Shown here: positions 42,284 through 51,384 of the stretch, piece by piece
How positions within the stretch are numbered: position 1 is the stretch's first letter
Layout: every line of letters begins with the position of its first letter
Assembly (NCBI GenBank): GCA_963834855.1
Contig: CAWIDH010000035.1
Coordinates: 191,356-255,355 of the forward strand
Origin: DATJKD01 sp963834855
GTDB taxonomy: Bacteria > Pseudomonadota > Gammaproteobacteria > Steroidobacterales > Steroidobacteraceae
DNA length: 64,000 nucleotides
Direction of reading: 5' to 3'
Position numbers and translations under genes: made by a program
Notes under the pieces: model-generated
Seen by the model: only the letters and a program-made list of their open reading frames with translations
Told to the model about the DNA's origin: nothing
Databases searched by the model: none

Positions 42284-43165
42284 ATGTACAAGGGCAGCAT
42301 CCCGGCACTCGTCACGCCCATGCGCGATGACGGCTCCGTCGACCTCGACGCCTGGGACCGACTGCTTGATCTCCACCTGGACGCAGGCACGGACGGCGTC
42401 GTGGTCGGCGGAACGACCGGCGAGTCGCCGACGATCTCGAGCGAGGAACTGGCCACGCTCATCGGGCGCGCGCGCAATCGGCTTGCCGGGCGCATTCCCG
42501 TCATCGCGGGCAGCGGGGGAAATTCGACGGCGAAGAGCGTCTCATTGTCGCGAGCAGCGGTCGATGCAGGAGCCGATGCGCTGCTGGTCGTGACGCCGTA
42601 TTACAACCGGCCCACGCAGGAAGGCCTGTACCGGCATTTCAGCGCGATTGCGGATGCGGCCGGCGCACCGGTGATCCTCTACAACGTGCCGTCGCGCACC
42701 GCCTGCGATCTGCTTCCCGAGACCGTGGCGCGGCTGTCGGAGCACCCGCGCATCATCGGGATCAAGGAGGCCACCGGCGACGTGGCCCGCGGCCAGGCCG
42801 TGTTGCGTCTTTGCCGCCCGGGATTCCTGCTCTTGAGCGGTGACGACCCGACCGCGGTCGACCTGATGCGCATCGGCGCACGCGGCGTGATATCCGTGAC
42901 CGCGAACGTCGCGGCGCGCGCGATGCACGAGATCTGCGCGGCGGCGCTGGCTGGCCGCCACGACGAAGCCGCGGCGATGGATGACCGCATCGCACGCCTG
43001 CACCGGGCGCTGTTCGTGGAGCCAAATCCGATTCCCGTGAAATGGGCCGTGCATCGAATGGGGCTCATCAGCCGCGGCATCCGCCTGCCGCTGACGCCGC
43101 TGACCGAGGCGCTCCGCGCGCCGCTCGAGGCGGTGATGGACGAGGCCGGTGTCGCGCTCGTGTGA
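42284..43165 (+). CDS. dapA: 4-hydroxy-tetrahydrodipicolinate synthase
   Basis: First committed enzyme of lysine/diaminopimelate synthesis, condensing pyruvate with aspartate semialdehyde. VVGGTTGESPTISSEE, VTPYYNRPTQEGL, Tyr133 in ILYNVPSRT and Schiff-base Lys161 in IIGIKEATGD are present. 293 residues. Confidence 0.96.
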   Translation: MYKGSIPALVTPMRDDGSVDLDAWDRLLDLHLDAGTDGVVVGGTTGESPTISSEELATLIGRARNRLAGRIPVIAGSGGNSTAKSVSLSRAAVDAGADALLVVTPYYNRPTQEGLYRHFSAIADAAGAPVILYNVPSRTACDLLPETVARLSEHPRIIGIKEATGDVARGQAVLRLCRPGFLLLSGDDPTAVDLMRIGARGVISVTANVAARAMHEICAAALAGRHDEAAAMDDRIARLHRALFVEPNPIPVKWAVHRMGLISRGIRLPLTPLTEALRAPLEAVMDEAGVALV

Positions 43166-43237
43166 AGGTCGCCCTGGCCGATTTCGCTGCGTTGCCGGGC
43201 TGATGCCTTCCGTGTAGGCTTCGCAGCCCTTCCAGCC

Positions 43238-43328
43238 GGAGAGGTGGCCGAGCGGTCGAAGGCGCTGGACTGGAAATTCAGTAATACCCTAAAGGTATTC
43301 GTGGGTTCGAATCCCACCCTCTCCGCCA
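43238..43328 (+). tRNA. tRNA-Ser(GGA)
   Basis: Class II tRNA with acceptor stem GGAGAGG/CCTCTCC, anticodon loop CTGGAAA reading GGA, long variable arm (TAATACCCTAAAGGTATTC), T-loop GTTCGAATC, discriminator G at 43325 and encoded CCA at 43326-43328. Confidence 0.97.
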
Positions 43329-43340
43329 ATCTGAAGAATC

Positions 43341-43362
43341 AAAGGGGACAGCTTTATTTTCT
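43341..43362 (+). repeat. REP-like element AAAGGGGACAGCTTTATTTT
   Basis: Short AT-tailed motif between tRNA-Ser and apbE, of the kind (GGGGACAGnTTTATTT) repeatedly seen in proteobacterial genomes with REP-associated transposases. It resembles the tandem motif inside imuB at 15055-15100. The rest of the 43329-43446 gap holds nothing I recognise. Confidence 0.45.
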
Positions 43363-43446
43363 GAAGCGCCGGCGTCGCGGTCGCCGCTGAAGAGGGGAGC
43401 GAGCTATCGTCCCCGTTCGCCGAGAACCGGTCGCTGAGTCGCGGTT

Positions 43447-44499
43447 GTGGAAAATAGATCCGTCCATCTTCCTGGTGCTTTCCTGGCGGCGCTCTTGCTG
43501 ACGGCGTGCGCAGAGCCGCGGCCGGTCGTGCTGCAGGGCGAAGCCATGGGCACGACGTGGTCGGTGACGCTCGACGAGCGGCCCCCGAACGCGGACCTGG
43601 CGCGGGTCGACGCGGCGGTGAGGCGCGTGCTCGACGAGGTCGATGCGTCGCTCTCGACCTGGAACCCGGCCTCGGAGATATCCAGTTTCAATCGGCATAT
43701 GGGACACGACTGGGTGCCACTCTCCGCTGCATTGCACACGGTCCTCGCGGGTGCGCGCACCGTCAGCGCGCAATCCGGCGGCGCGTTCGACGTCACGGTC
43801 GCGCCGCTGGTCACGCTCTGGGGATTCGGACCCGCTGAGCCCGCGCAATCCAGGCGGCCCGCGACAGAGCAGGTCGATTCCGCGCTGGCTCGCGTCGGCT
43901 TCGACAAGCTCGAGCTGCGCGAGCAGCCCGTCGCGGCGCGCAAGCTCGTTGCAGGTCTCGAGCTCGACGTGAATGCGATCGCACCGGGCTACGCAGTCGA
44001 CCGGATCAGCGACGGGCTGGCGGCGCTGGGCTATGCGGATCACATCGTCGAGATCGGCGGCGAGGTGCGCTGCCGCGGTCGCGGTCCGAACGGCCGGCTC
44101 TGGCGCATCGCGATCGAAAAGCCGCAGCAGGGCGCGCGTGCCGTGCAGGCGGTCGTCGCGCTCGACGATCTCGGCATCTCCACCTCGGGCGACTATCGCG
44201 ACTTCCGCATCGTCGACGGGCAGCGCATCCCGCACACGATCGATCCACGCAGCGGCACGCCGGTCGCGCACGGCCTCGCCTCGGTGAGCGTCGTTCACGA
44301 GTCCGTGATGCTCGCGGACGCCTATGCCACGGCGCTCATGGTGTTGGGCCCGGAAGCCGGTCGCGCGCTTGCCGAGCGGCTGGGGCTGCCGGCACTGTTC
44401 GTCGAACGCACCGGCGACGGATTCGCCGAGCGCGCTACTTCACATTTCGAGCGACTGCGTACTCATGGCGATGCATTGCCGCCGAGTGCACACAATTGA
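43447..44499 (+). CDS. apbE: FAD:protein FMN transferase ApbE
   Basis: Lipoprotein (lipobox LLTAC near residue 21) that covalently attaches FMN to Thr in periplasmic or membrane flavoproteins such as NqrB/C and RnfG. Shows MGTTWSV, STWNPASEISSFN, GFDVT-type SGGAFDVTVAPLV, NAIAPGYAVDRI and GTPVAHGLASVSVVHES. 350 residues. GTG 43447 is the likely start. Overlaps the next ORF only through an unsupported TTG. Confidence 0.93.
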   Translation: MENRSVHLPGAFLAALLLTACAEPRPVVLQGEAMGTTWSVTLDERPPNADLARVDAAVRRVLDEVDASLSTWNPASEISSFNRHMGHDWVPLSAALHTVLAGARTVSAQSGGAFDVTVAPLVTLWGFGPAEPAQSRRPATEQVDSALARVGFDKLELREQPVAARKLVAGLELDVNAIAPGYAVDRISDGLAALGYADHIVEIGGEVRCRGRGPNGRLWRIAIEKPQQGARAVQAVVALDDLGISTSGDYRDFRIVDGQRIPHTIDPRSGTPVAHGLASVSVVHESVMLADAYATALMVLGPEAGRALAERLGLPALFVERTGDGFAERATSHFERLRTHGDALPPSAHN

Positions 44500-44555
44500 A
44501 CACTCGACCGGGTCGCGACGTGCCTGACCGGTTGCGCGGTGGCTATCATCGGCGC

Positions 44556-45149
44556 ATGACGGAACCGTTCGATCGGCTGCGTCGTCGACCATTGCTCGCA
44601 CCGCTGCTGCTGCCGCTGCTGGTATTGCTGGCAGCGGGCGCCGGGATCTACTGGCTGGGCAGCTGGGCACGCACGACGGTGGTGGTCCTCGTCCGCCACG
44701 CCGAGCCCCAGCCGACGACGAGCGGCGATCCCGACCTCAGCATCGCGGGCGAGCGGCGGGTCGCAGCGCTCGGTGAATTCCTCGCCGACCTGTTCGTCGC
44801 CGGGCAAGTCGATCATCTTTATGCGGCCGACACGCGCCGCGCGCAGCAGACCGCGGCGCCGGTGGCGAACCAGTTCGGGCTGCCGATCAACCTGCTCGCG
44901 AGCAACGACTGGCCGACGCTTGCGCGACGCATCAAGTCGGAACATCGCGGCGAGACCGTCGTAGTCGTCGGGTACTCGAGCACCATGCCCGTGGTGCTGG
45001 AGCAGCTGGCCGAAGCGAAAGTAGCGATTGCAGAAGACGAGTTCGACTCGGTGTTCGTGGTCGTGATACCGAGCCCCGGCGACCCGCGAGTCCTCAGGCT
45101 GCATTACGGCGCCAGGAGTGAGCCCACCGCGACCGCGGAGGCCAAGTGA
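44556..45149 (+). CDS. Membrane-anchored histidine phosphatase-family protein
   Basis: One N-terminal membrane helix (PLLAPLLLPLLVLLAAGAGI) followed by a phosphoglycerate-mutase-like domain with the RHAEPQ motif (VVVLVRHAEPQ), DTRRAQQTAAP, and a C-terminal VVGYSSTMP where the usual GH of the second catalytic His is replaced by GY. The loss of that His suggests weak or altered activity. ATG 44556 is used; the longer frame begins at a TTG at 44496. Confidence 0.8.
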   Translation: MTEPFDRLRRRPLLAPLLLPLLVLLAAGAGIYWLGSWARTTVVVLVRHAEPQPTTSGDPDLSIAGERRVAALGEFLADLFVAGQVDHLYAADTRRAQQTAAPVANQFGLPINLLASNDWPTLARRIKSEHRGETVVVVGYSSTMPVVLEQLAEAKVAIAEDEFDSVFVVVIPSPGDPRVLRLHYGARSEPTATAEAK

Positions 45150-45199
45150 TGAAGGTCCTTAGAAAGGATCCGTAACCTATTGTTCTTGATTGCGATTAG

Positions 45200-45658
45200 C
45201 TAGGCCTTTGCACCGGCGGCGATGGCCGACTTCACGAAGGCCTCGTGGGCGCCGATACGCAGGTCGGCGAGTACCGAGTCGCGGATCTGTCCATCCTTGC
45301 CGATCAGATAGGTGCCGCGCCGCACGCCGAGACCGAGCGGCCCGTCGAGGCCGTAAGCCTTCACGACCGTCTTGTCGGGGTCCGAGAGCAGCGTGAAGTT
45401 GAGCGAGTGTTTTTCCGCGAACCGCTGGTGCGAATCCGTGTCCTGCGGGCTCACGCCGACGACGCGCAGCCCCGCCCTGAGCAGGTCCTGATGCAGGTCG
45501 CGGAAACTGCAGGCTTCCTTCGTGCAGCCGGGCGTGAAATCGGCCGGGTAGAAGTAGAGGATCAGCGGTCCGTCCTTCAGCAGCCCGGACAGGGTGCGCT
45601 TGCGGCCGGTCTGGTCCACGAGCTCAAAGTCCGGTGCCACGCTGCCTTTTTCGAGCAT
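45200..45658 (-). CDS. Peroxiredoxin, Bcp/PrxQ family, second copy
   Basis: 152 residues with the complete atypical 2-Cys pattern Cys45/Cys50 (ADFTPGCTKEACSFRD). It thus has the resolving Cys that the bcp copy at 41158 lacks, and the two may differ in reductant. Followed closely upstream by a GNAT gene. The 45150-45199 gap to the convergent phosphatase gene contains an imperfect GGTCCTT/AAGGATC hairpin. Confidence 0.93.
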   Translation of the reverse strand: MLEKGSVAPDFELVDQTGRKRTLSGLLKDGPLILYFYPADFTPGCTKEACSFRDLHQDLLRAGLRVVGVSPQDTDSHQRFAEKHSLNFTLLSDPDKTVVKAYGLDGPLGLGVRRGTYLIGKDGQIRDSVLADLRIGAHEAFVKSAIAAGAKA

Positions 45659-45661
45659 CGC

Positions 45662-46141
45662 TCAGCTCCCGGCGCGCGTTACGGCGCCTGAATAGTCGTC
45701 TTCCATCACGAAGTAACCCGAGTCGACGAGGCCGCAGCTCCGGTACGTCTGCTGCGCCCGCGCATTGTCGCGCTCCACGCAGAGCCGCACACCACAGACC
45801 TCCGGCTGCGAGCGCGCGATCTCCCGCAGATGTTCGAACAGCCGGCGGAACACGCCCCGGCCCCGGGCGTCCGGCGCAACGTACACGCTCTGGAGCCACC
45901 AGAAGCAACCGTTGCGCCAGTCGCTCCACTCGTAGGTGTGCATGATCTGGCCCACGACCCGGCCATCGGCGACCGCGACGAAGTAGCGACCCTTGCTGCG
46001 GTCGGCGAGCGCCGCAGCGACGCCCTCGCGTACGATCTCGGGATCGAGCAGGCGGTTCTCGGTCTCCAGGGCCATGGCGGCGTTGTTGGCCGCGATGCTG
46101 TCGATATCTGCCGTGGTGGCGTCCCGGATCGTGATCTCCAT
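45662..46141 (-). CDS. GNAT-family N-acetyltransferase
   Basis: About 159 residues with the acetyl-CoA loop VYVAPDARGRGVFRRLFEHL and the typical beta4 WWLQSVYV. Substrate unknown. ATG 46141 (MEITIRDATT) is chosen; an upstream ATG at 46165 adds only a non-conserved leader. Lies 3 nt upstream of the peroxiredoxin, probably in the same transcript. Confidence 0.88.
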   Translation of the reverse strand: MEITIRDATTADIDSIAANNAAMALETENRLLDPEIVREGVAAALADRSKGRYFVAVADGRVVGQIMHTYEWSDWRNGCFWWLQSVYVAPDARGRGVFRRLFEHLREIARSQPEVCGVRLCVERDNARAQQTYRSCGLVDSGYFVMEDDYSGAVTRAGS

Positions 46142-46221
46142 CGTCGAATCATACCGTGGGCGCACCGCGGGCCCGCCAGTTGCCCCCCGGGAGCCCGGTG
46201 CTACAATGCGCGCCCTCGCGT

Positions 46222-46297
<76 letters not shown>

Positions 46298-46307
46298 ATC
46301 TCACAAG

Positions 46308-46334
46308 CCCGGAGTCCTTCCGGGTTTTTTATTT
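46308..46334 (+). terminator. Rho-independent terminator after tRNA-Ala
   Basis: Stem CCCGGA (46308-46313) / TCCGGG (46319-46324), loop of 5 nt, followed by six T residues and a further T-rich run. Eleven nt after the tRNA CCA. Confidence 0.85.
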
Positions 46335-46506
46335 TCCCGCTCCGTGCCACTGCTGGCCCGCCTGCGCAAGCCTCCAATCGGCGCTCGGCCATTTGTCACC
46401 CGTCATCATCGGGAGGAAACTGCCCGTCACCGAACTCGAGTCCGCCCGGGCCACCGGCCGATCGAGAAAGGCCGGGCAGGTCGAGGCGCGATGGAGGAAA
46501 GAGGTT

Positions 46507-48133
46507 ATGAGACGTCTGGCTCTTCTCGCACTGGCGGCGGCCGGCCTCCAGGCCGGCGGGGCCGCGCAGGCCCAGCACGACCACACCCACGCGCATCCAG
46601 TCGAGCAGCTGGGCTCGGTGAACTTTCCCAACTCGTGTCGCAGCGAGGCACAGGAGGACTTCCTGCGCGGCCTCGCATTGCTGCACTCATTCGGCTACGA
46701 GGAGGCGCGCCGCTCGTTCGTGGCGGCGGCGGCGACGGACCCGCGCTGCGCGATCGCCCAGTGGGGCGTCGCGATGACCTACTACCACCCGATCTGGGCG
46801 CCGCCGACGTCGGATGAGCTCGCGGCGGGTGCCGTGGCGTCAGCGAAGGCCGCCGGCACGCCGGCCGGGACCGATCGCGAGCGCGCCTACGTCGACGCGA
46901 TCGGCGTCTTCTACCGCGATGCGGGCAAGCTCGATCACAAGACCCGCGCGCTCGCCTATGAGCAGGCGATGGCGAGGCTCGCCGCGCGCTTCCCCGACGA
47001 CCACGAGGCGGCGATCTTCCACGCGCTTGCGATCCTCGGGAACTCGCCGATCACCGACAAGACCTTCGCCGGTCAGAAGCGCGCCGCGGCCATCCTCAAT
47101 GGCCTCCTGCCGGTCGAACCGGAGCACCCGGGGATCGCGCACTACCTGATTCACTCCTACGACTACCCGCAGCTCGCGGAGCTCGCGCTCGACGCCGCGC
47201 GCGCCTACGCGAAGATCGCGCCCGACTCGCCCCACGCTCTGCACATGCCGTCTCACATTTTTACCCGCCTTGGCATGTGGGATGACTCGATCGCCTCGAA
47301 CCTGGACTCGGCGCGCGTCGCGCGCGAGCTGGTGGCGAAGCACCATTCGGGCGCCGAGAGCTTCGACGCCCTGCATGCGCTCGACTACCTGGAGTACGCG
47401 TATCTTCAGACGGCGCAGGACGAAAAGGCGCGCGCGGTGGTCGGTGAGATCGCGCGGGTCGAGAAACTCGACGAGCCCAACTTCGCCGCGGGCTACGCCC
47501 TTGCCGCGGTGCCGGCGCGCTGGGCGCTCGAGCGCCGGGACTGGGCGGCGGCCAGGGCCCTCACGGTCACGCCGCCGAGCTTCCCGTGGGCGAAGCTGCC
47601 CTACGCCGAGGCGATCACTCACTTCGCGCGTGCGGTGGGCGCGGCACGCCTGAAGGACGTCGCGACCGCGCGGGCGGCGCTCGCTGCGGCTCGAGGAAAT
47701 CAAGGCCGGTCTCGCGCAGGGCCCGCCGGGCCCCTACGACTGGGCGTCACAGGTCGAGGTGCAGCGGCTGGCGGCCGCCGGCTGGCTCGCGCGCGCGGAA
47801 GGGGCTGACGAGCAGGCCCTCCGCCACCTGCGTGCCGCGGCGGCCCTGGAGGACTCCAAGGACAAGCACCCGGTGACGCCGGGCTCAGTGCTGCCGGCAC
47901 GTGAGCAGCTCGCCGACCTGCTGGCGGAGCTGGGGCGGGCAGAGGAGGCGCTCGCGGAGTACGAGGCGACGCTCGAGGTTACGCCGCGCCGTTTCCGCAG
48001 CCTCGCCGGTGCCGCCGCAGCGGCGCGCACCGCGGGCGAGACGGAGAAGGCGGAGAGATACGCCGGCGAGCTCCTTACGCTTACTTCGGATGGCGACGGC
48101 CGACGACCGGAGCTCGCGGCCGCTGCACGATAG
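46507..48133 (+). CDS. Secreted TPR-repeat protein (one frameshift)
   Basis: About 540 residues with a signal peptide (MRRLALLALAAAGLQAGGAA, cleavage after AQA) and a His-rich mature start (HDHTHAHP). TPR-like helical repeats run throughout, including HYLIHSYDYPQLAELALDAA and HALHMPSHIFTRLGMWDDSI. The frame shifts near 47690 and continues as LEEIKAGLAQGPPGPYDWAS. The HSYD and HMPSHIF motifs recur in a family of periplasmic TPR proteins of unknown function; the N-terminal His cluster may bind metal. It ends 5 nt before the radical SAM gene. Confidence 0.82.
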
Positions 48134-48138
48134 CCCCA

Positions 48139-49794
48139 ATGGCCGAAGCGCCGGAAGGCGTGACCGTTCGATCGCCCGAAGGGTCGGTCGTCGACACGCG
48201 CCACTGGCACGTGCTCGACGACGGCCGCGTGCAATGCGACGTGTGCCCGCGCGCCTGCAAGCTGCGCGACGGCCAGCGCGGCCTGTGCTTCGTGCGCGGC
48301 GCGGAAGAGGGTCGCATCAAGCTCTTCAGCTACGGCCGCTCGAGCGGCTTTTGCGTCGATCCCATCGAGAAGAAGCCGCTGAATCATTTCCTGCCCGGAA
48401 CGAGCGTGCTTTCGTTCGGCACGGCCGGATGCAACCTGGCGTGCAAGTTCTGTTTCCATCCTGACACGCTCGTTGCGACGGTTGGCGGGATGCGGCGCAT
48501 TGCGGACCTGTTTGAAGCCTGCGCAGAGAAAGTGGCGCACCACGACGGCTCGATTGGCTTCCCCTCGGGCGTCGAAGTGTGGACCCGGATGGCGCAGCGT
48601 GCGCGCGTCGCGAAAGTGTTCGCGCACGAGTACTCGGGAGAGCTGCTTTCGCTCAAGGCGAGCTGCTGCCCACCTCTTCTTCTGACACCGAACCACAAGG
48701 TGTTCGCTGTGGATCGCCTCAGCATCGGGGAGGTGCGTCAGGTTACGGCTGAACAGCTCACGACCGATCACTACCTGGTGATTCCGAAGAGGGGAGCCAA
48801 CAGCGCTCGAATCCACGTCCAAGAGCTTCGCGACACAGGTGAGTGCTTTCTTGCTCCTGTTCGCCACATCGAGCGCGTCGCGTACGAGGGACCGGTCTAC
48901 AACCTCGAAGTCGATGATCCGGATCACTCCTACCTCGCACCGTTCCTTGCCGTGTCGAACTGCCAAAATTGGGACATGTCGAAGTCACGCGAGATGGACA
49001 CGCTCGCCGAGAGCGCCAGTCCGGAAGACCTCGCGTGCGCCGCGGAGCGGCTCGGCTGCGCGAGCATGGCGTTCACGTACAACGATCCCGTCGTGTTCAT
49101 GGAGTACGCGATCGACACGGCGCAGGCATGCCACGAACGGGGCATCAGGAGCGTCGCCGTGACCGCCGGCTACATGTGCGCCGAGCCACGCGCCGAGTTC
49201 TATCGTTACATGGATGCGGCCAACGTCGATCTCAAGGCATTCACCGAGCGCTTCTACTACAAGGTCTGCGGCGGCGCGCTCGCGCCCGTGCTCGAGACGC
49301 TCGAATACCTGAAGCACGAGACGCGCGTGTGGTTCGAGATCACGACGCTGCTCATTCCGGGCGAGAACGATTCCGACGCAGAGATCGACGAGATGACGCG
49401 CTGGATCGCGGAGAAGCTCGGAGTCGACGTGCCGCTGCATTTCACGGCGTTCCATCCGGACTGGAAGATGCTCGACAAGCCGCCTACGCCGCCAGCGACG
49501 CTCACGCGCGCGCGGCGCATCGCGCTCGCGAACGGCCTGCGCTATGTCTACACGGGCAACGTGCACGACAGGGAAGGGGGCAGTACGTACTGCCCCGGCT
49601 GCGGGACGCGCGTGATCGAACGCGACTGGTATGAGCTCGGCGCCTGGCGGCTCACCGATTCCGGCCGATGCACGAAGTGCGCCACGCAGATTCCCGGCGT
49701 GTTCGCAGGCCGCCCCGGAGCCTGGGGCGCGCGTCGCTTGCGCGTGACGGTCCCGCGTTTGTCGCCTGCACCATCTCAGCGCTGGGACTCGTAG
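48139..49794 (+). CDS. amrS: AmmeMemoRadiSam-system radical SAM enzyme containing an intein
   Basis: Radical SAM protein of the AMMECR1-Memo-radical SAM gene set. The N-terminal cysteine cluster (CDVCPRACKLRDGQRGLC), the radical SAM loop and partial TIM barrel (AFTYNDPVVFMEYAIDTAQA, GYMCAEPRAEFY, NVDLKAFTERFYYKVCGG, FEITTLLIPGENDSDAEIDE) and a C-terminal zinc-ribbon-like YCPGCG...CTKC are present. The SAM motif reads C98-NLA-C102-KF then an in-frame 170-residue intein, then C275-QNWDMSKS; removing residues 105-274 restores CxxxCxxCQNWDMSK exactly. Mature length would be about 381 residues. The gene converges on and overlaps the DNA ligase by 19 nt. The substrate of the system is unknown. The symbol follows usual naming of the set and is tentative. 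Confidence 0.93.
   Translation: MAEAPEGVTVRSPEGSVVDTRHWHVLDDGRVQCDVCPRACKLRDGQRGLCFVRGAEEGRIKLFSYGRSSGFCVDPIEKKPLNHFLPGTSVLSFGTAGCNLACKFCFHPDTLVATVGGMRRIADLFEACAEKVAHHDGSIGFPSGVEVWTRMAQRARVAKVFAHEYSGELLSLKASCCPPLLLTPNHKVFAVDRLSIGEVRQVTAEQLTTDHYLVIPKRGANSARIHVQELRDTGECFLAPVRHIERVAYEGPVYNLEVDDPDHSYLAPFLAVSNCQNWDMSKSREMDTLAESASPEDLACAAERLGCASMAFTYNDPVVFMEYAIDTAQACHERGIRSVAVTAGYMCAEPRAEFYRYMDAANVDLKAFTERFYYKVCGGALAPVLETLEYLKHETRVWFEITTLLIPGENDSDAEIDEMTRWIAEKLGVDVPLHFTAFHPDWKMLDKPPTPPATLTRARRIALANGLRYVYTGNVHDREGGSTYCPGCGTRVIERDWYELGAWRLTDSGRCTKCATQIPGVFAGRPGAWGARRLRVTVPRLSPAPSQRWDS
48451..48960 (+). other. Mini-intein (Hint domain, no homing endonuclease) in the radical SAM gene
   Basis: Residues 105-274 of the host protein. 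Block A: Cys1 with FHPDTLVAT. Block B: LLTPNHKVFAV with the TxxH pair (Thr183, His186). Block F: VYNLEVDDPDHSYLA with His263. Block G: AVSN then Cys+1. About 65 residues separate blocks B and F, too few for a LAGLIDADG domain, and no HNH motif is seen, so it cannot home by itself. The usual penultimate His is Ser273. Cys+1 is the third ligand of the radical SAM cluster. The open frame through the whole insertion in a region with many indels elsewhere supports a functional element. Confidence 0.93.
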
Positions 49795-51317
49795 ATCTTT
49801 CGAACCGATTCCATCGTGTCCGCTTCTTCGATCCGCTTGTCCGGCCGGTAGCGCTTCACGCGCGCCAGGCGCAGCGCCAGGCCGCCCGGATACCGGGGAC
49901 TCGCCTGCAGATCGCTGAACGCAATCTCGACCACGAGCTCCGGGCGGACATGGACGGTCCATTGATCGCGTCGAACCTCGCGTGCGAGGAACTCCCTTGT
50001 CTGCCATTCGAGCATGGCATCCGTGAGACCCTTGAAGGTCTTGCCGAGCATGACGTACTCACCCGTGGCGGGATCGAGCGCGCCGAGATGCAGATTGGAA
50101 AGCTTGCCGGCGCGGCGGCCGTGGCCCCACTCGGCCGCGAGCACGACCAGGTCGAGCGTATGCGCCCGCTTGATCTTGAGCCAGCTCGCGCCACGATTGC
50201 CGGCTTCGTACGGGGCATCCAGCGATTTCGCCATCACGCCTTCGTGACCCGCCGCGAGCGCCGCCTCGTAGAACGCCTGGGCTTGCGCCTCGGAGGAGGT
50301 GACCAGCCGCGGAATCTGCAACGCATCCGGCACCGCTTTCGCGAGTGCGTCGAACCGTTCGCGGGCCGGCCGGTCGGCGATACTGACTCCGTCGAGTCGC
50401 AGGCAGTCGAAGAAGAATGCCTTCATCGGCAACTCTGCGCGCAGCGTCTCGACGTCGAGCTTGCGGCCGAAGCGACGCATGGTGGTCTGAAACGGATGCG
50501 GCCGTCCTGACGCGTTGAACGCGATCGCCTCGCCGTCGAGGATCAGGTCGCGCACGGGCAGTGCCCGCACGACCTCGGCGATCTCGGGTACTGCCGCCGT
50601 GACCTCGTTCAGATTGCGCGTGTAGATGCGCACCGTGTCGGCGGATCTGTGCACCTGGATGCGGGCGCCATCCATCTTCCACTCGAACGCCACATCGCCG
50701 GTGAGCTGCCGCAACGCCTCGGCGGTATCGGTGGCCGTCTGCGCGAGCATCGGCGCGACCGGGGACAGGACCTCGAGCTGGAACCGACCGAGACCCGCCG
50801 CTCCTTCGAGCAGCGCGACGCGCGCCACGGCACCGATACTCTTCGAATACATCGCGGCACGGCGCACCTGTGCGACGGGCAGTTCCGCCGCAGAGGCGAT
50901 GGCGTCGATCATCACACCGGCGAGCGCGCCCTGGCGAAGCTCGCCGAGCAGCAGCCGCATGAGAAACTCCCGCTCAGCGACGGTGGCGAGGGAGAACAGC
51001 TCGCGCAGCGCGGCGGATCGGCGGGCCGTTACGCCCGTACCGCGAGTTGCTGCGATCTCGCCGAGGCGCCGGTCGACGTCGACGATGGACAACGTGGGGT
51101 CGGATGCCGGCGAACCGGCCGCCGCAGCCTGCAGCACCGCGTAGCCGATACCGAAACGTCCTTGTGGCGTTTCACCGGAAAGATACTGGACGCCGATTTC
51201 GATCTCGCCCGGCTCGAGGGCGCGCAGGCACGCGGCCAGCTCTCGGACCTTCGCAAGTCGGGCCGACGTGGCGCTCACACGCTGCGACGTTTCGACAAGC
51301 CTGGCGAGCAGGGTCAC
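49776..51317 (-). CDS. ATP-dependent DNA ligase
   Basis: About 513 residues, three-domain archaeal/LigB-like type: N-terminal helical DNA-binding domain, adenylation domain with catalytic Lys214 in EWKMDGARIQVH, motif III LILDGEAIAF, motif IV EGVMAKSLDAPY, motif V SWLKIKRAHT, and an OB domain. No Ku gene is near, so a role in end joining is not supported; repair-type function is likely. GTG 51317 (VTLLARLVETSQ) is the chosen start because the ATG at 51386 would overlap the divergent Memo gene start; no strong ribosome site marks either. Confidence 0.9.
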   Translation of the reverse strand: MTLLARLVETSQRVSATSARLAKVRELAACLRALEPGEIEIGVQYLSGETPQGRFGIGYAVLQAAAAGSPASDPTLSIVDVDRRLGEIAATRGTGVTARRSAALRELFSLATVAEREFLMRLLLGELRQGALAGVMIDAIASAAELPVAQVRRAAMYSKSIGAVARVALLEGAAGLGRFQLEVLSPVAPMLAQTATDTAEALRQLTGDVAFEWKMDGARIQVHRSADTVRIYTRNLNEVTAAVPEIAEVVRALPVRDLILDGEAIAFNASGRPHPFQTTMRRFGRKLDVETLRAELPMKAFFFDCLRLDGVSIADRPARERFDALAKAVPDALQIPRLVTSSEAQAQAFYEAALAAGHEGVMAKSLDAPYEAGNRGASWLKIKRAHTLDLVVLAAEWGHGRRAGKLSNLHLGALDPATGEYVMLGKTFKGLTDAMLEWQTREFLAREVRRDQWTVHVRPELVVEIAFSDLQASPRYPGGLALRLARVKRYRPDKRIEEADTMESVRKIYESQR

Positions 51318-51384
51318 CGCGCTATGCCCATGAACCGATGGATACCATGGCCTCGCTCGCTCGCAAGGCGTATATGTCCGCATC

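Noticed and set aside
48451..48960. Insertion in the radical SAM gene as an intron, IS fragment or frameshift artefact
   Set aside because: It is an exact multiple of three, open throughout, carries all Hint splicing blocks, and its removal restores the conserved motif precisely.
49776..51317. Non-homologous end-joining system around the ATP-dependent ligase
   Set aside because: No Ku, polymerase or nuclease domain is adjacent, and the ligase has the archaeal/LigB-like layout rather than LigD.
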